Assembly: GCA_012103295.1 (NCBI GenBank)
Contig: WLXB01000008.1
Span: forward strand, 1 to 63,114
DNA: 63,114 bases
Origin: Alphaproteobacteria bacterium
GTDB lineage: Bacteria > Pseudomonadota > Alphaproteobacteria > Rhodospirillales > Rhodospirillaceae
Reading direction: 5' to 3'
A program made the position numbers and the translations under genes. Below, one piece after another: positions 36,967 to 45,558 of the stretch; the first letter of the stretch is position 1; each line of letters begins with the position of its first letter. The notes under the pieces were generated by a model. That model saw only the letters and a list, made by a program, of their open reading frames with translations. It searched no databases and was not told where the DNA came from.

Positions 36967-38325
36967 ATGAGTTCTGTTGTCCGTTTTGCGCCTAGTCCCA
37001 CCGGTCACCTCCATGTTGGTAACGCCCGGACGGCATTGATCAACTGGCTGTTTGCCAAGGCCAATGGCGGTGAGTTCATTCTGCGCTTTGACGATACGGA
37101 TTCTGTGCGCAGCAAAGAAGAGTATGTCGAAGGCATCCGCACGGACCTGGCATGGCTGGGTATGACGTGGGACCGGGAAGAGCGTCAGTCTACGCGGCTT
37201 GATCGCTATGCCGCGGTTGCTGATACGCTAAAAGAAGCGGGACGTTTATACCCCTGTTATGAAACTGCTGACGAACTGGACTTTAAGCGAAAGCGCCTCC
37301 GGGCTCAGCATAAGCCACCAATTTACGATCGCGCTGCGCTGGCTTTGTCCGATGATGAACGCGCCGCCTATGAAGCAGAAGGCCGCAAGCCTCATTGGCG
37401 CTTTAAACTCAACCAGTCAGACGTGATTTGGTCCGACATGGTCCGTGGCGACTGCAATTATAATACCGGCAACGTCAGCGATCCGGTGGTGATCCGTGAA
37501 GACGGCACCTTCCTGTATCTATTGCCGTCGGTGGTTGATGATATCGATCATGGTGTAACCCACATTGTTCGAGGTGAGGATCACGTCACCAATGGGGCTG
37601 TCCAGCTTGAGATGATGGACGCTGTGTCTGCCGGTTCTCGTGTCATTTATGGCCACGTGCCATTGATTGCGGGTTCCACTGGTGAAGGTCTTTCGAAGCG
37701 GGCTGGGTCGCTCAGCTTGGCTGATCTGCGCGACCAACACTTGGAGCCGCTGTCGGTATCCAGCTTGCTGGCCCGGTTAGGGAGCTCTGAAGCGATTGAT
37801 GTCTATTCCGATCTCCCGGCCATGATTGCTGACTTCAACATCAGCCGCTATAGCCGGGCGACGGCGAAATTCGATGCCCACGATCTCGAATTCTTAAACG
37901 CCAAAGTATTGCACCAAATGTCTTACGACGAAGCAGGGCCACGTTTGGCCGCGCTGGTCAGCGACGAAGCCGCCCTGGCGACCCATGGCGAGGCATTTTG
38001 GGCGGCAGTGCGTGGCAACCTCAAGAACTTCGATGATGCCAGCGGCTGGTGGTCAATATGTTTCGCGCCCCTGGCGCCCTCAATCGAAGACACAGACTTC
38101 ATGGCCGAGGCCGCGAGTCATCTTCCTGAAGGGTCCTGGTCCGAAGAGACCTGGGGGCAGTGGACCGGCGCGTTAAAAGAATCGACGGGACGAAAAGGGA
38201 AGGGCCTCTTCCTGCCCCTGCGCATGGCGTTAACCGGTTTGGGTCACGGGCCGGAGCTCAAGCTCCTCCTGCCGTTGATTGGACGCGAGCGCGTGCTCAA
38301 ACGTATCCAGGGCGAAACGGCCTAA
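36967..38325 (+). CDS. gltX: glutamyl-tRNA synthetase
   Basis: 452 residues of class I aminoacyl-tRNA synthetase. HIGH-equivalent in APSPTGHLHVGNARTALIN; KMSKS-equivalent in STGEGLSKRAGSLSL, where KMSKS is reduced to LSKR. ILRFDDTDSVRSKEEYVEGI and IVRGEDHVTNGAVQLEM are characteristic. The C-terminal anticodon-binding domain is helical and ends in LKRIQGETA. The shorter KMSKS form is usual in alphaproteobacterial GltX, some of which also charge tRNA-Gln before amidation. It starts 2 bases after nadE and ends 6 bases before trmJ, so all three are probably one transcript. Confidence 0.96.
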   Translation: MSSVVRFAPSPTGHLHVGNARTALINWLFAKANGGEFILRFDDTDSVRSKEEYVEGIRTDLAWLGMTWDREERQSTRLDRYAAVADTLKEAGRLYPCYETADELDFKRKRLRAQHKPPIYDRAALALSDDERAAYEAEGRKPHWRFKLNQSDVIWSDMVRGDCNYNTGNVSDPVVIREDGTFLYLLPSVVDDIDHGVTHIVRGEDHVTNGAVQLEMMDAVSAGSRVIYGHVPLIAGSTGEGLSKRAGSLSLADLRDQHLEPLSVSSLLARLGSSEAIDVYSDLPAMIADFNISRYSRATAKFDAHDLEFLNAKVLHQMSYDEAGPRLAALVSDEAALATHGEAFWAAVRGNLKNFDDASGWWSICFAPLAPSIEDTDFMAEAASHLPEGSWSEETWGQWTGALKESTGRKGKGLFLPLRMALTGLGHGPELKLLLPLIGRERVLKRIQGETA

Positions 38326-38331
38326 GCCGCG

Positions 38332-39144
38332 ATGTCAGGCACTGACACCACCAAAGAGTCGATCAAACCCCTTGGCGGCGGTGCTGGTCCGGCGATCATC
38401 TTGGTTGAACCGCAATTGGCGGAAAACATCGGGACGGCTGCTCGGGCGATGTACAACTGCGGCTTGACGGACATGCGATTGGTCAAGCCGAAGCAGGATT
38501 GGTTATCGGAAAAAGCCATCGCCGCTTCGTCTGGCGCGTCTGAGGTTTTGAAGTCCGCCGGATTTTACGAAAGCACCGAAGAAGCCATCGCTGATATTGA
38601 ATTTCTAACGGCCACGACGGCGCGACCGCGCGACATGATCAAGACCGTGTGGACACCCCATCATGCAGGTGGCGAGTTGGCGAACCGCGCCGCGGCCGGC
38701 ACCAAGATTGGCATTTTATTCGGGCGTGAAAAATCCGGCCTCAAGAACCACGACATCGGTCTGGCCGACGTGATCATCGAAGCGCCCTTAAACCCCGCTT
38801 ACTCGTCGCTCAATCTCGCCCAAGCGGTGCTGGTCGTTGCGTATGAGTGGTACCAGGCGAGTCAGGCCAGCGAGGCGGAATCGATCCCCTACGGCATCAC
38901 GCGCCCGGCCAACAAAGACGAGCTCAATCTTCTGTTCCAACACCTTGAATATGAACTCGATACCTGTGGCTTCCTTCATGTGGAAGAGAAGCGCCCGAGC
39001 ATGGTGCTGAATATCCGCGCTATGTTGCAACGGGCGGCGTTGACCGAGCAGGAAGTCCGCACCCTACATGGCATCGTCACGGAGCTGCGCTACGGCCGCC
39101 GCGACGAATTCGATGAGCGTAGTGATTGGAAGAATAAGGGCTAG
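38332..39144 (+). CDS. trmJ: tRNA (cytidine/uridine-2'-O)-methyltransferase TrmJ
   Basis: 270 residues, SPOUT family. The knot motifs are IILVEPQLAENIGTAARAM at the start, IGILFGREKSGLKNHDIGLA, and LNPAYSSLNLAQAVLVVAYE. Methylates the 2'-hydroxyl at tRNA position 32 with S-adenosylmethionine. The C-terminal helical tail with VLNIRAMLQRAALTEQEVRT is the usual dimer extension. The first 17 residues are polar and variable. It ends just before the convergent truncated haemoglobin gene. Confidence 0.93.
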   Translation: MSGTDTTKESIKPLGGGAGPAIILVEPQLAENIGTAARAMYNCGLTDMRLVKPKQDWLSEKAIAASSGASEVLKSAGFYESTEEAIADIEFLTATTARPRDMIKTVWTPHHAGGELANRAAAGTKIGILFGREKSGLKNHDIGLADVIIEAPLNPAYSSLNLAQAVLVVAYEWYQASQASEAESIPYGITRPANKDELNLLFQHLEYELDTCGFLHVEEKRPSMVLNIRAMLQRAALTEQEVRTLHGIVTELRYGRRDEFDERSDWKNKG

Positions 39145-39169
39145 ACGCGCCGCGCCCAGCCCTGGTCCG

Positions 39170-39556
39170 CTATGCGGCTTCAGCTTCGTAGCGATCAAGG
39201 ACTGCGTTGCGCATACCGCCAACGCTTTCCATAATTTGGCCGATCAAGTTCGCCGGAACCTCAAGTTCTTCTAGAGTGCCCTGAAGGTGATGAGCAACGG
39301 CATCAAAGTGCACATCGGTCAAACCGCTCTTATGAACCAAATCCTTATGGGAGCGCCGCATATAGGCCAGCGCGCCTTTTGATGTTCCGTTGAGGACAGT
39401 GGTTAGAAAGAGCTTCTGTTTCCGGCTCTGGCTGTCCATATCCGTGTTGGCAAAGAACGGTTGAACAACATCATCTGCCATCATCTTTTTATAAAAAATA
39501 TCCACTGCTGCATCGACGGCAGCCTCGCCACCAATCTGCTCAAGTAACGTAGCCAT
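39170..39556 (-). CDS. truncated (2-on-2) haemoglobin, group I
   Basis: 128 residues from ATG 39556. The group I truncated haemoglobin pattern is clear: MATLLEQIGGEAAVDAAVDI with the AB region, FFANTDMDSQSRKQKLFL, and the proximal His in HKDLVHKSGLTDVHFDAVAH. Such proteins bind O2 and NO; many detoxify NO to nitrate or act in O2 sensing. A cytoplasmic haem protein. A perfect TGACCTAGGTCA palindrome about 82 bases upstream suggests control by an FNR/CRP-family regulator. The in-frame TTG at 39562 would add two residues only. Confidence 0.93.
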   Translation of the reverse strand: MATLLEQIGGEAAVDAAVDIFYKKMMADDVVQPFFANTDMDSQSRKQKLFLTTVLNGTSKGALAYMRRSHKDLVHKSGLTDVHFDAVAHHLQGTLEELEVPANLIGQIMESVGGMRNAVLDRYEAEAA

Positions 39557-39637
39557 AATCAAACGTTCCTACCTTGTTGGGCGCACTCTCATTTGCGCAA
39601 GTGAGGTAAGATGCCTGCCGGGGGCATGATTTCGCCA

Positions 39638-39649
39638 TGACCTAGGTCA
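39638..39649. promoter_or_regulatory. candidate FNR/Dnr-type operator upstream of the truncated haemoglobin gene
   Basis: TGACCTAGGTCA is a perfect palindrome and, with the flanking A (39650), reads as a variant of the FNR-type TTGAC-N4-GTCAA box. CATCTT (complement of 39608-39613) could be the -10, placing the box near -41 from a start around 39602 on the minus strand. Hypothesis from pattern only. Confidence 0.45.
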
Positions 39650-39743
39650 AACAGGTCTGGCAGGCCGGTATTCGGGGCATTAAGGGGTGAAATACGGGGC
39701 CCTTGACCTGTCCTCACCCAGTGAGACGGAGGGAGTCAACCGA

Positions 39744-39794
39744 TTGACTTCCCACGCCTTTTCCCGTAAATCCGGCCCTTCATTCCCGGGAATG
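39744..39794 (+). promoter_or_regulatory. candidate rpsD promoter with adjacent perfect palindrome
   Basis: TTGACT (39744-39749), 17-base spacer, TAAATC (39767-39772). The perfect palindrome CATTCCCGGGAATG (39781-39794) starts where transcription would begin, so it could act as an operator or fold at the 5' end of the mRNA, 92 bases before the rpsD start codon. Confidence 0.4.
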
Positions 39795-39886
39795 TGGGTG
39801 GTGCATCGCCCCGCTTTCTGGCGACCTGACGGGTCGGGTGGTAAGACTACCGGGACAAAAACAGAGAAAAAACAAGGCGTTACATA

Positions 39887-40501
39887 ATGACTAACCGAAT
39901 TGCTTCAAAGCACAAGATCGACCGGCGTCTGGGGGTCAACCTCTGGGGTCGCGCCAAGAGTCCCATAAATAAACGAGATTATGGCCCGGGCCAGCATGGC
40001 CAACGCCGCCGGAAGCCGTCCGATTACGGCATCCAGCTCATGGCCAAGCAAAAGCTCAAGGGCTACTACGGCAACATCTCCGAAAAACAGTTCCTGCGCT
40101 ATTACAAGGAAGCGGTCCGCCGCACCGGTGATACCTCAGAAAACCTGATCGGCATTCTCGAATGCCGTCTGGATGCCGTTATCTACCGTATGAAATTTGT
40201 TCCGACCGTGTTTGCCGCCCGCCAGGTCGTGTCCCACGGCCATATCAAGGTCAACGGCGTCAAAGTGACGATCCCGTCCTACATGGTGAAGATCGGCGAC
40301 AAGGTTGAACTGCGCGAGAAAGCGAAGACCATGGGTCTGATCCTCGACGCGATGGATTCAGGCGAGCGCGACGTGCCCGACTATGTTGAGGTTGATCACA
40401 ACCAGGGCCGGGGCAGCATGACCCGCATTCCGCAGTTGGCCGATGTGCCTTATCCGGTGCAGATGGAACCAAACCTCGTGGTCGAGTTTTACTCGCGGTA
40501 A
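39887..40501 (+). CDS. rpsD: 30S ribosomal protein S4
   Basis: 204 residues, full-length S4. Starts [20 protein letters not shown]; the S4 RNA-binding domain has [20 protein letters not shown] and [19 protein letters not shown]; it closes [10 protein letters not shown]. It binds 16S rRNA early in small-subunit assembly and, in other bacteria, represses translation of its operon. Here it stands alone as in many alphaproteobacteria. The long leader with palindrome (39781-39794) could hold feedback control. A strong terminator follows at 40596-40625. Confidence 0.98.
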   Translation: MTNRIASKHKIDRRLGVNLWGRAKSPINKRDYGPGQHGQRRRKPSDYGIQLMAKQKLKGYYGNISEKQFLRYYKEAVRRTGDTSENLIGILECRLDAVIYRMKFVPTVFAARQVVSHGHIKVNGVKVTIPSYMVKIGDKVELREKAKTMGLILDAMDSGERDVPDYVEVDHNQGRGSMTRIPQLADVPYPVQMEPNLVVEFYSR

Positions 40502-40595
40502 AGGAAGCGTTTTACTCGCGTTAAAACACGCCGAATTCAGCTTACATAAATTCTACACAAATTCTTATGGCGGCCGTCACCGTTGTGGGAATTTT

Positions 40596-40625
40596 AAAAG
40601 GCCTCGCTTGTGCGAGGCCTTTTTG
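40596..40625 (+). terminator. rho-independent terminator after rpsD
   Basis: AAAAGGCCTCGC (40596-40607), loop TTGT, GCGAGGCCTTTTT (40612-40624). The 12-bp stem with A tract on one side and T tract on the other should work in both directions, so it may also end the convergent dienelactone hydrolase transcript. Confidence 0.9.
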
Positions 40626-40650
40626 TTTGTGGTTTCGGTTTTCGTAAGTT

Positions 40651-41529
40651 TTACGCTAACCCGGCTTTAAAGGTATCCAACAGCGTCGCCCATGCCACTT
40701 CCGCCTGTGCTTCGTTGTAGACCGAGCTGGTAGGCACACACCAACCGTGATCCGCGTCTTCGTAGACTTTGATGGTTGCGGGGACATTGGCCGCATCAAA
40801 CGCAGCCCTCAGAATATTTTTGACCTCGGGTTCCCGTTCGTCATCATTGTCTGCAACGCCGATGTGGTAATGGACCTTCATCTTTGGAATCAGCAAATGC
40901 GGGCTGTTGTCCCGGTCAGTCGCCAAACCGCCGCCGTGGAAAGAGCCGGCAGCGCCAATGCGGTCAGGCAATAGCCCTGCGGTGCGCATGGTTAACGGAC
41001 CGCCCATGCAGTAACCGGTGGTGCCCATCTTCGAACTTGAGTCCACTTGGTCCTGAGCGTCGAGCCAGGCCACGAAGGTTTCGGCATCGCGTTCGGCGGC
41101 GCCTGGGGCCACTAAGTTGCCCATCAGTTTCATGGCAACGTCGCGGTCTGTGGCAAAATTGAAATCGGGGCCGGGCAGGGGCGCACGGCCATCGCGATAG
41201 AAAGGGTTGGGAACAAGAACTGAGTAGCCTTGTGACGCCAAACGTCGGCCCATGTCATAGAACACCGGGCGCAGGCCCATGATGTCAGTCCACATTAGAA
41301 CGCCAGCGTGTTTGCCTTCCGTAGGATGGAAGAACACGGCGTCACAGGTGCCATCTGGTGTGGTGATATCAATCTCGGTTTCTGTCACGTCCAGACCTTG
41401 GGCGGTGGCCGCCTTGAGTCCGGCTAAGCTGGCAGCCGCGACTGAAGCGGCACTAAAGGTGCGGCGTGATAGTGGGGCGGACGTGAAGCACTCCTCGTCA
41501 CAATCCAAGTCAAAGGTGTCGTTGGCCAT
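40651..41529 (-). CDS. Tat-type exported dienelactone hydrolase family protein
   Basis: 292 residues. An acidic cysteine-containing N-terminus (DCDEECFTSAPLSRRTF) precedes a twin-arginine-like hydrophobic stretch (SAASVAAASLAGLKAATAQ), suggesting Tat export after an unusually long n-region of about 23 residues. The alpha/beta hydrolase part is dienelactone-hydrolase-like: nucleophile Cys in TTGYCMGGPLTMR, catalytic His in YEDADHGWCVP. It could cleave lactones or small esters; the substrate is not readable. The same Cys-rich n-region before an RR motif is seen in the amidohydrolase at 50896. Confidence 0.85.
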   Translation of the reverse strand: MANDTFDLDCDEECFTSAPLSRRTFSAASVAAASLAGLKAATAQGLDVTETEIDITTPDGTCDAVFFHPTEGKHAGVLMWTDIMGLRPVFYDMGRRLASQGYSVLVPNPFYRDGRAPLPGPDFNFATDRDVAMKLMGNLVAPGAAERDAETFVAWLDAQDQVDSSSKMGTTGYCMGGPLTMRTAGLLPDRIGAAGSFHGGGLATDRDNSPHLLIPKMKVHYHIGVADNDDEREPEVKNILRAAFDAANVPATIKVYEDADHGWCVPTSSVYNEAQAEVAWATLLDTFKAGLA

Positions 41530-41693
41530 AATCTGTAGCTCCCTGATTTTTGTGTGGGTACCGTGCGCAATGCCCCAGCTTAACCCGAGGACGACGCCCC
41601 TGTCATGAGGGTCCGGGTCACAGCCGCGCGACCTCTCGCCACCCTTGTTTCCGCCCCCTATGATGGGCTTAGACAGTATGGGGAGCAGGGGTT

Positions 41694-43055
41694 ATGACGG
41701 ATCAGGCAGGCGCGGGAAGACCAAACTTCGAGATTGATCGCAGCCAGCGACGGCTCGGTCCGATCTGGCTGACACCCGGTATTGGCCCGGCCAACGTCCT
41801 GACGTTGTTTTTCACTGGGATGATGACCATCGTCTTCGTCACCGGGATCGGGGTGCTCACGCCCTATCTGCTGGCGGAACACCTCAAGATGCCGAGCTCG
41901 GTGCAGGGCAATTTCATCGGCACACTGACGGTTTACATCGAGATTATTGCCATAGCCCTGGTCATCCCACTGGGGTCTTTGTCTGACAAACTTGGCCGAG
42001 TGCCCCTCTGGTGTCTGGCCTTTGTTCTCATTGCAGTGGCCTGCGTCGTGCTTCCGATGGCTCGCACACCCGAAATGTTCATGCTCGGGCGTATTCTCAT
42101 GGGCGCTGGGTTTGCGACAGGCACGCTGATGCTCGGGACCGTCATGGCCGACTATCCGCAGAATGCATCGCGCGGAAAAATCATCAGCATCAATGGATTT
42201 ATCACCGGCTTTGGCGTGGTGTTGGTTGCGGCTATCGGCTTTTCGTTGTTGCCCGGCTATTTTGCTGATCTAGGGTTTGATGCGGTGACATCTGGCACCT
42301 ATGCCTTCTGGGTAATCGCCGCTATTGCTACGACGGCCGCGCTGGTGACGGCTGCCGGTCTTAAAGATGGCCGCCCCAACAAGACGGAAGAGAAAGATCC
42401 GTTCCTCGTCAACCTGCGCAATGGGTATAACGAGACCAAGGGTAGCCCCCGTCTGAGCATTGCCGGGTTGGCATACTTTGTTTCGCGCGGCGATCTCATC
42501 GTCATGACCACCTTTCTCACTTTGTGGATCGTAAATACCGGCACAGATGCCGGCATTGAAACCAAGGTTGCGACAGAACGTGGTGGGCGCATTTTTGCCG
42601 TCTCGCAAACCGCGATGCTGTTGTTCATGCCTGTGATGGGCTTTCTCGTCGACCGCTTTGACCGGGTCACTGTGTTGTCCTTGTCCATGGGCATTGCGGC
42701 GGTGGGGTATCTCGCTCTGGGTATCGTCGGTGATCCGTTCTCTTCACCGTACATCTTTCCTGTCGCGATTCTGGCCGGCGCCGGCGAAGCCTGCATCCTG
42801 GTTTCAGGCCCCGCTCTGGTGGGCCAGGAGGCCCCGGGTAAATTTCGCGGCGCCGTGTTCGGCATGATGGGCTTTTGTGGTGCTCTGGGTGTGCTCATCC
42901 ATTCTAAGGTCTGCGGCATGCTGTTTGATGGCTTCACCTACCAGACGCCGTTCCTCTATATGGCGGTGTTGAACGCGATCGTCGCGATCGGGGCTCTGCT
43001 GGTGCGGCTAAAAACCGGGTCCCAACATGTCAGGCAGCCAGCCGCTGCTGAGTAA
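41694..43055 (+). CDS. MFS transporter
   Basis: 453 residues with about twelve predicted membrane helices and the MFS loop 2-3 motif as GSLSDKLGRVPLW. Helix 1 begins ANVLTLFFTGMMTIVFVTGI; the second half restarts around GFLVDRFDRVTVLSLSMGI. The N-terminal 30 residues are soluble. It belongs to the major facilitator superfamily, inner membrane, probably proton-driven; neither substrate nor direction can be told. GGGGAGCAGGGG lies just upstream of the ATG. Divergent from the dienelactone hydrolase gene, with the Mo-hydroxylase gene next downstream. Confidence 0.87.
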   Translation: MTDQAGAGRPNFEIDRSQRRLGPIWLTPGIGPANVLTLFFTGMMTIVFVTGIGVLTPYLLAEHLKMPSSVQGNFIGTLTVYIEIIAIALVIPLGSLSDKLGRVPLWCLAFVLIAVACVVLPMARTPEMFMLGRILMGAGFATGTLMLGTVMADYPQNASRGKIISINGFITGFGVVLVAAIGFSLLPGYFADLGFDAVTSGTYAFWVIAAIATTAALVTAAGLKDGRPNKTEEKDPFLVNLRNGYNETKGSPRLSIAGLAYFVSRGDLIVMTTFLTLWIVNTGTDAGIETKVATERGGRIFAVSQTAMLLFMPVMGFLVDRFDRVTVLSLSMGIAAVGYLALGIVGDPFSSPYIFPVAILAGAGEACILVSGPALVGQEAPGKFRGAVFGMMGFCGALGVLIHSKVCGMLFDGFTYQTPFLYMAVLNAIVAIGALLVRLKTGSQHVRQPAAAE

Positions 43056-43206
43056 ACCCTCCGTAATAGTAGGGTTTTGGCCGGAAATTCACGCTTTTCT
43101 GACCACGGAATGCACGCCTCACCGGGTTTTGTGTTGCTTGTTTTCGCCCTGCCTACTACCGATATGGCCTGAATAACGGACCAATCGCTCATACGGGGAT
43201 CGACCC

Positions 43207-45510
43207 ATGAAATTGTCTCGCCGAGGCCTCATCGTATCTGGAATCGCAGCAGGCGGTGGTCTCGCCGTTGCCTATGGCCTGAACAGCCTAAAAGATGGCG
43301 ATTCCAAGCCTAAGTTTGGGGCGTCAACGCCCGAAGATGCGGTTCTGCATGCTTATGTGAAAATCAGCCCGAGCGGCATCATCACGGTGGCCGTGCCACA
43401 GGCGGAACTGGGGCAGGGAATCACCACGGCGATCCCGATGCTCGTGGCCGAAGAACTGGATGCTGATTGGGAAGACGTCCGCTACGAACTCTCTCCCCTA
43501 GACAAAGATTACGGCTCTTACGTTGTCGCGGAAGCGATCCCGTTGTTATTTATGGATCCGGGCGCGTTGGCCGACTTCACGCGGACGACGCTGTACAAAG
43601 TGACGCCGCTGATCGGACTGATCATCACGGGCGGCTCCAGCTCGATCCTCGGCAACTACAATTATCTCCGCACGGTTGGTGCTGCGACACGCGCGATGCT
43701 GATTCAAGCCGCGGCAGCAGAGTTGGATGTGCCGGAAAGTGAATTGACCACTGAAAAGAGCAAGGTCATTCACGCCGCCTCAGGCCGATCGATGACCTAC
43801 GGCGAGTTGGCGGAAGCGGCCGCCGCGTTTGCCCCGCCGGAAGACAACTCGGTGAAGGATGCAGACGAATTCAAGATTCTCAATCACTGGGTCGGTCGTC
43901 TCGACACGCCGGAAAAAAGCGATGGCTCCGCGACCTACGGCATCGACGTTAAAATTCCCGGCATGCTCAATGCGGCCATTCGCCATAGCCCGGTGTTTGG
44001 CGGCACGCTTGATACCTTTGATGCGGAGTCAGCGATGGCCCGAGAGGGTGTCATCGCGGTGGTGCCGGTGCTTGAAAATGCCGTCGCAGTCGTAGCCGAG
44101 CACACCTGGACCGCGCAACAGGCGCTCAACGATATGGATGTCACCTGGAACATCCCGGAAGGCACACCCTTCAGCACCAGCGCGGCCTTACCAAACTACG
44201 CGACATTGTTTGACGCCGCAGAGGTCAATGTGTTGCAAGAAGATGAGACCTTCGCCGCCGATTGGGACCGCGCGACACAGACTGTCGAAGCGGTTTATGA
44301 GACGCCTTATCTGGCGCATGTCTGCATGGAGCCCATGGGCTGCACGGCGCTGTACGAAGAGTCCGAAACCGATGACCCTGGAGATGCCAGCATCACGGTG
44401 TGGTCGCCCAGCCAATCTATCGGCCAGAGCGCCAGTCAGGCCGCCAGGATCGCCGAAGTTAAGAAATCGAACGTGACGGTTTACGCCACACTAATGGGTG
44501 GCGGCTTTGGCCGACGCGACGATATGGATTTTGTCCGTCAGGCTACGGCGATTGCTAAGCAACTCCCAGGGACGCCGGTTAAGCTGACCTGGAGCCGCGA
44601 AGAAGACGTGCAACAAGATACCTACCGCCCGGCAACGGCCTCTCGCTTCCGGGCTGGTCTCGATGATGACGGCAACATGACCGCGTTGGATTTCGTGATT
44701 GTTGGCAAGCCGGTCAGCGCCGACTTCAACACCCGCAACGGCACCTTTGTGATGTTCGAGGCCAAGGACGACATCAGCATGATTATGCCGATGAATGATT
44801 CCCCGTATGCCTTCCCATCCGTGCGCCTTGGCTTGAATGCTCAAGACAACCCGGTGCCCAATGGCAACTGGCGCAGTGTGACCAATTCGCACAACGCCTT
44901 TTATCAGGAAGCTTTCATTGATGAAGTGGCTGAGGCCGCTGGCAAAGACCCGGTCGATTTCCGCCGCGACCTGCTCACCCACAAGCCCGACTTCGTGGCC
45001 GCGCTGGATGAGCTTGCTAAGAAAGGTGAGTGGAGCAAGCCGCTGGCAGAAGGGCCGGAAGGCTCGCGCCGGGGCAAGGGCATCGCCTTTGTTGAGGCGT
45101 TTGGCTCGACCGTCGGACAGATTGTTGAAGTCACTGTCGCCGCCAATGGCGATTTGAAGGTTGATCGCGTCGTCACCCTGGTTGATCCGCACACTGTGGT
45201 CAGCCCCAACATCGTCGAAGCCCAGATCGAAGGCTCGGTGATTGATGCCTTGTCGGCGGCTCTCTATGGCCAGATTGATGTGGAAGACGGCGCGGTGGTG
45301 CAATCCAACTTTGATAGCTATCGGATGATGACCATGGCCGAAGTGCCCGAGATCGAAACCCATATCTTTGCCCAGGGCGGACACCCGGGCGGTATGGGTG
45401 AGGTTGGTGTGCCCTGTGTGGCCCCGGCATTGACCAGCGCGATCTATAGTGCCACCGGCCAACGTATTCGCTCTCTGCCGATTGCCATTTCAGGTTTGGT
45501 GAGCGTATAG
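43207..45510 (+). CDS. molybdopterin-dependent hydroxylase large subunit (IorB-like), Tat-exported
   Basis: 767 residues with a twin-arginine leader (KLSRRGLIVSGIAAGGGLAV). The aldehyde/isoquinoline oxidoreductase beta-subunit pattern follows: VPQAELGQGITTAIPMLVAE near the start, YGIDVKIPGMLNAAIRHSPV, HVCMEPMGCTALYEE, TLMGGGFGRRDDMDFVRQA, and the C-terminal GMGEVGVPCVAPALTSAI with its Glu (catalytic in this family). Periplasmic, binding a Mo-cytosine-dinucleotide cofactor, it would hydroxylate an aromatic N-heterocycle or oxidise an aldehyde. The 2Fe-2S small subunit (IorA) and a cytochrome partner, normally adjacent, are absent here. A 324-codon antisense frame inside it is a coding shadow. 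Confidence 0.9.
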   Translation: MKLSRRGLIVSGIAAGGGLAVAYGLNSLKDGDSKPKFGASTPEDAVLHAYVKISPSGIITVAVPQAELGQGITTAIPMLVAEELDADWEDVRYELSPLDKDYGSYVVAEAIPLLFMDPGALADFTRTTLYKVTPLIGLIITGGSSSILGNYNYLRTVGAATRAMLIQAAAAELDVPESELTTEKSKVIHAASGRSMTYGELAEAAAAFAPPEDNSVKDADEFKILNHWVGRLDTPEKSDGSATYGIDVKIPGMLNAAIRHSPVFGGTLDTFDAESAMAREGVIAVVPVLENAVAVVAEHTWTAQQALNDMDVTWNIPEGTPFSTSAALPNYATLFDAAEVNVLQEDETFAADWDRATQTVEAVYETPYLAHVCMEPMGCTALYEESETDDPGDASITVWSPSQSIGQSASQAARIAEVKKSNVTVYATLMGGGFGRRDDMDFVRQATAIAKQLPGTPVKLTWSREEDVQQDTYRPATASRFRAGLDDDGNMTALDFVIVGKPVSADFNTRNGTFVMFEAKDDISMIMPMNDSPYAFPSVRLGLNAQDNPVPNGNWRSVTNSHNAFYQEAFIDEVAEAAGKDPVDFRRDLLTHKPDFVAALDELAKKGEWSKPLAEGPEGSRRGKGIAFVEAFGSTVGQIVEVTVAANGDLKVDRVVTLVDPHTVVSPNIVEAQIEGSVIDALSAALYGQIDVEDGAVVQSNFDSYRMMTMAEVPEIETHIFAQGGHPGGMGEVGVPCVAPALTSAIYSATGQRIRSLPIAISGLVSV

Positions 45511-45558
45511 GGCGAGTAATGGAGCGAATAGCTATCCATTAGAATAGATCAGCCCCTG

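Larger units (their letters stand above)
39557..39886. other. 330-base divergent intergenic region, trHb / rpsD
   Basis: No convincing gene here. From left to right it holds the FNR-like palindrome (39638-39649), a TTGACT/TAAATC promoter candidate for rpsD (39744-39772), a perfect 14-bp palindrome (39781-39794) and the A-rich rpsD leader (GGGACAAAAACAGAGAAAA). Confidence 0.6.

Noticed and set aside
44491-45462. Long antisense open frame across the Mo-hydroxylase gene
   Set aside because: It mirrors the GC-rich codon pattern of the real gene, has no ribosome site and resembles no family.
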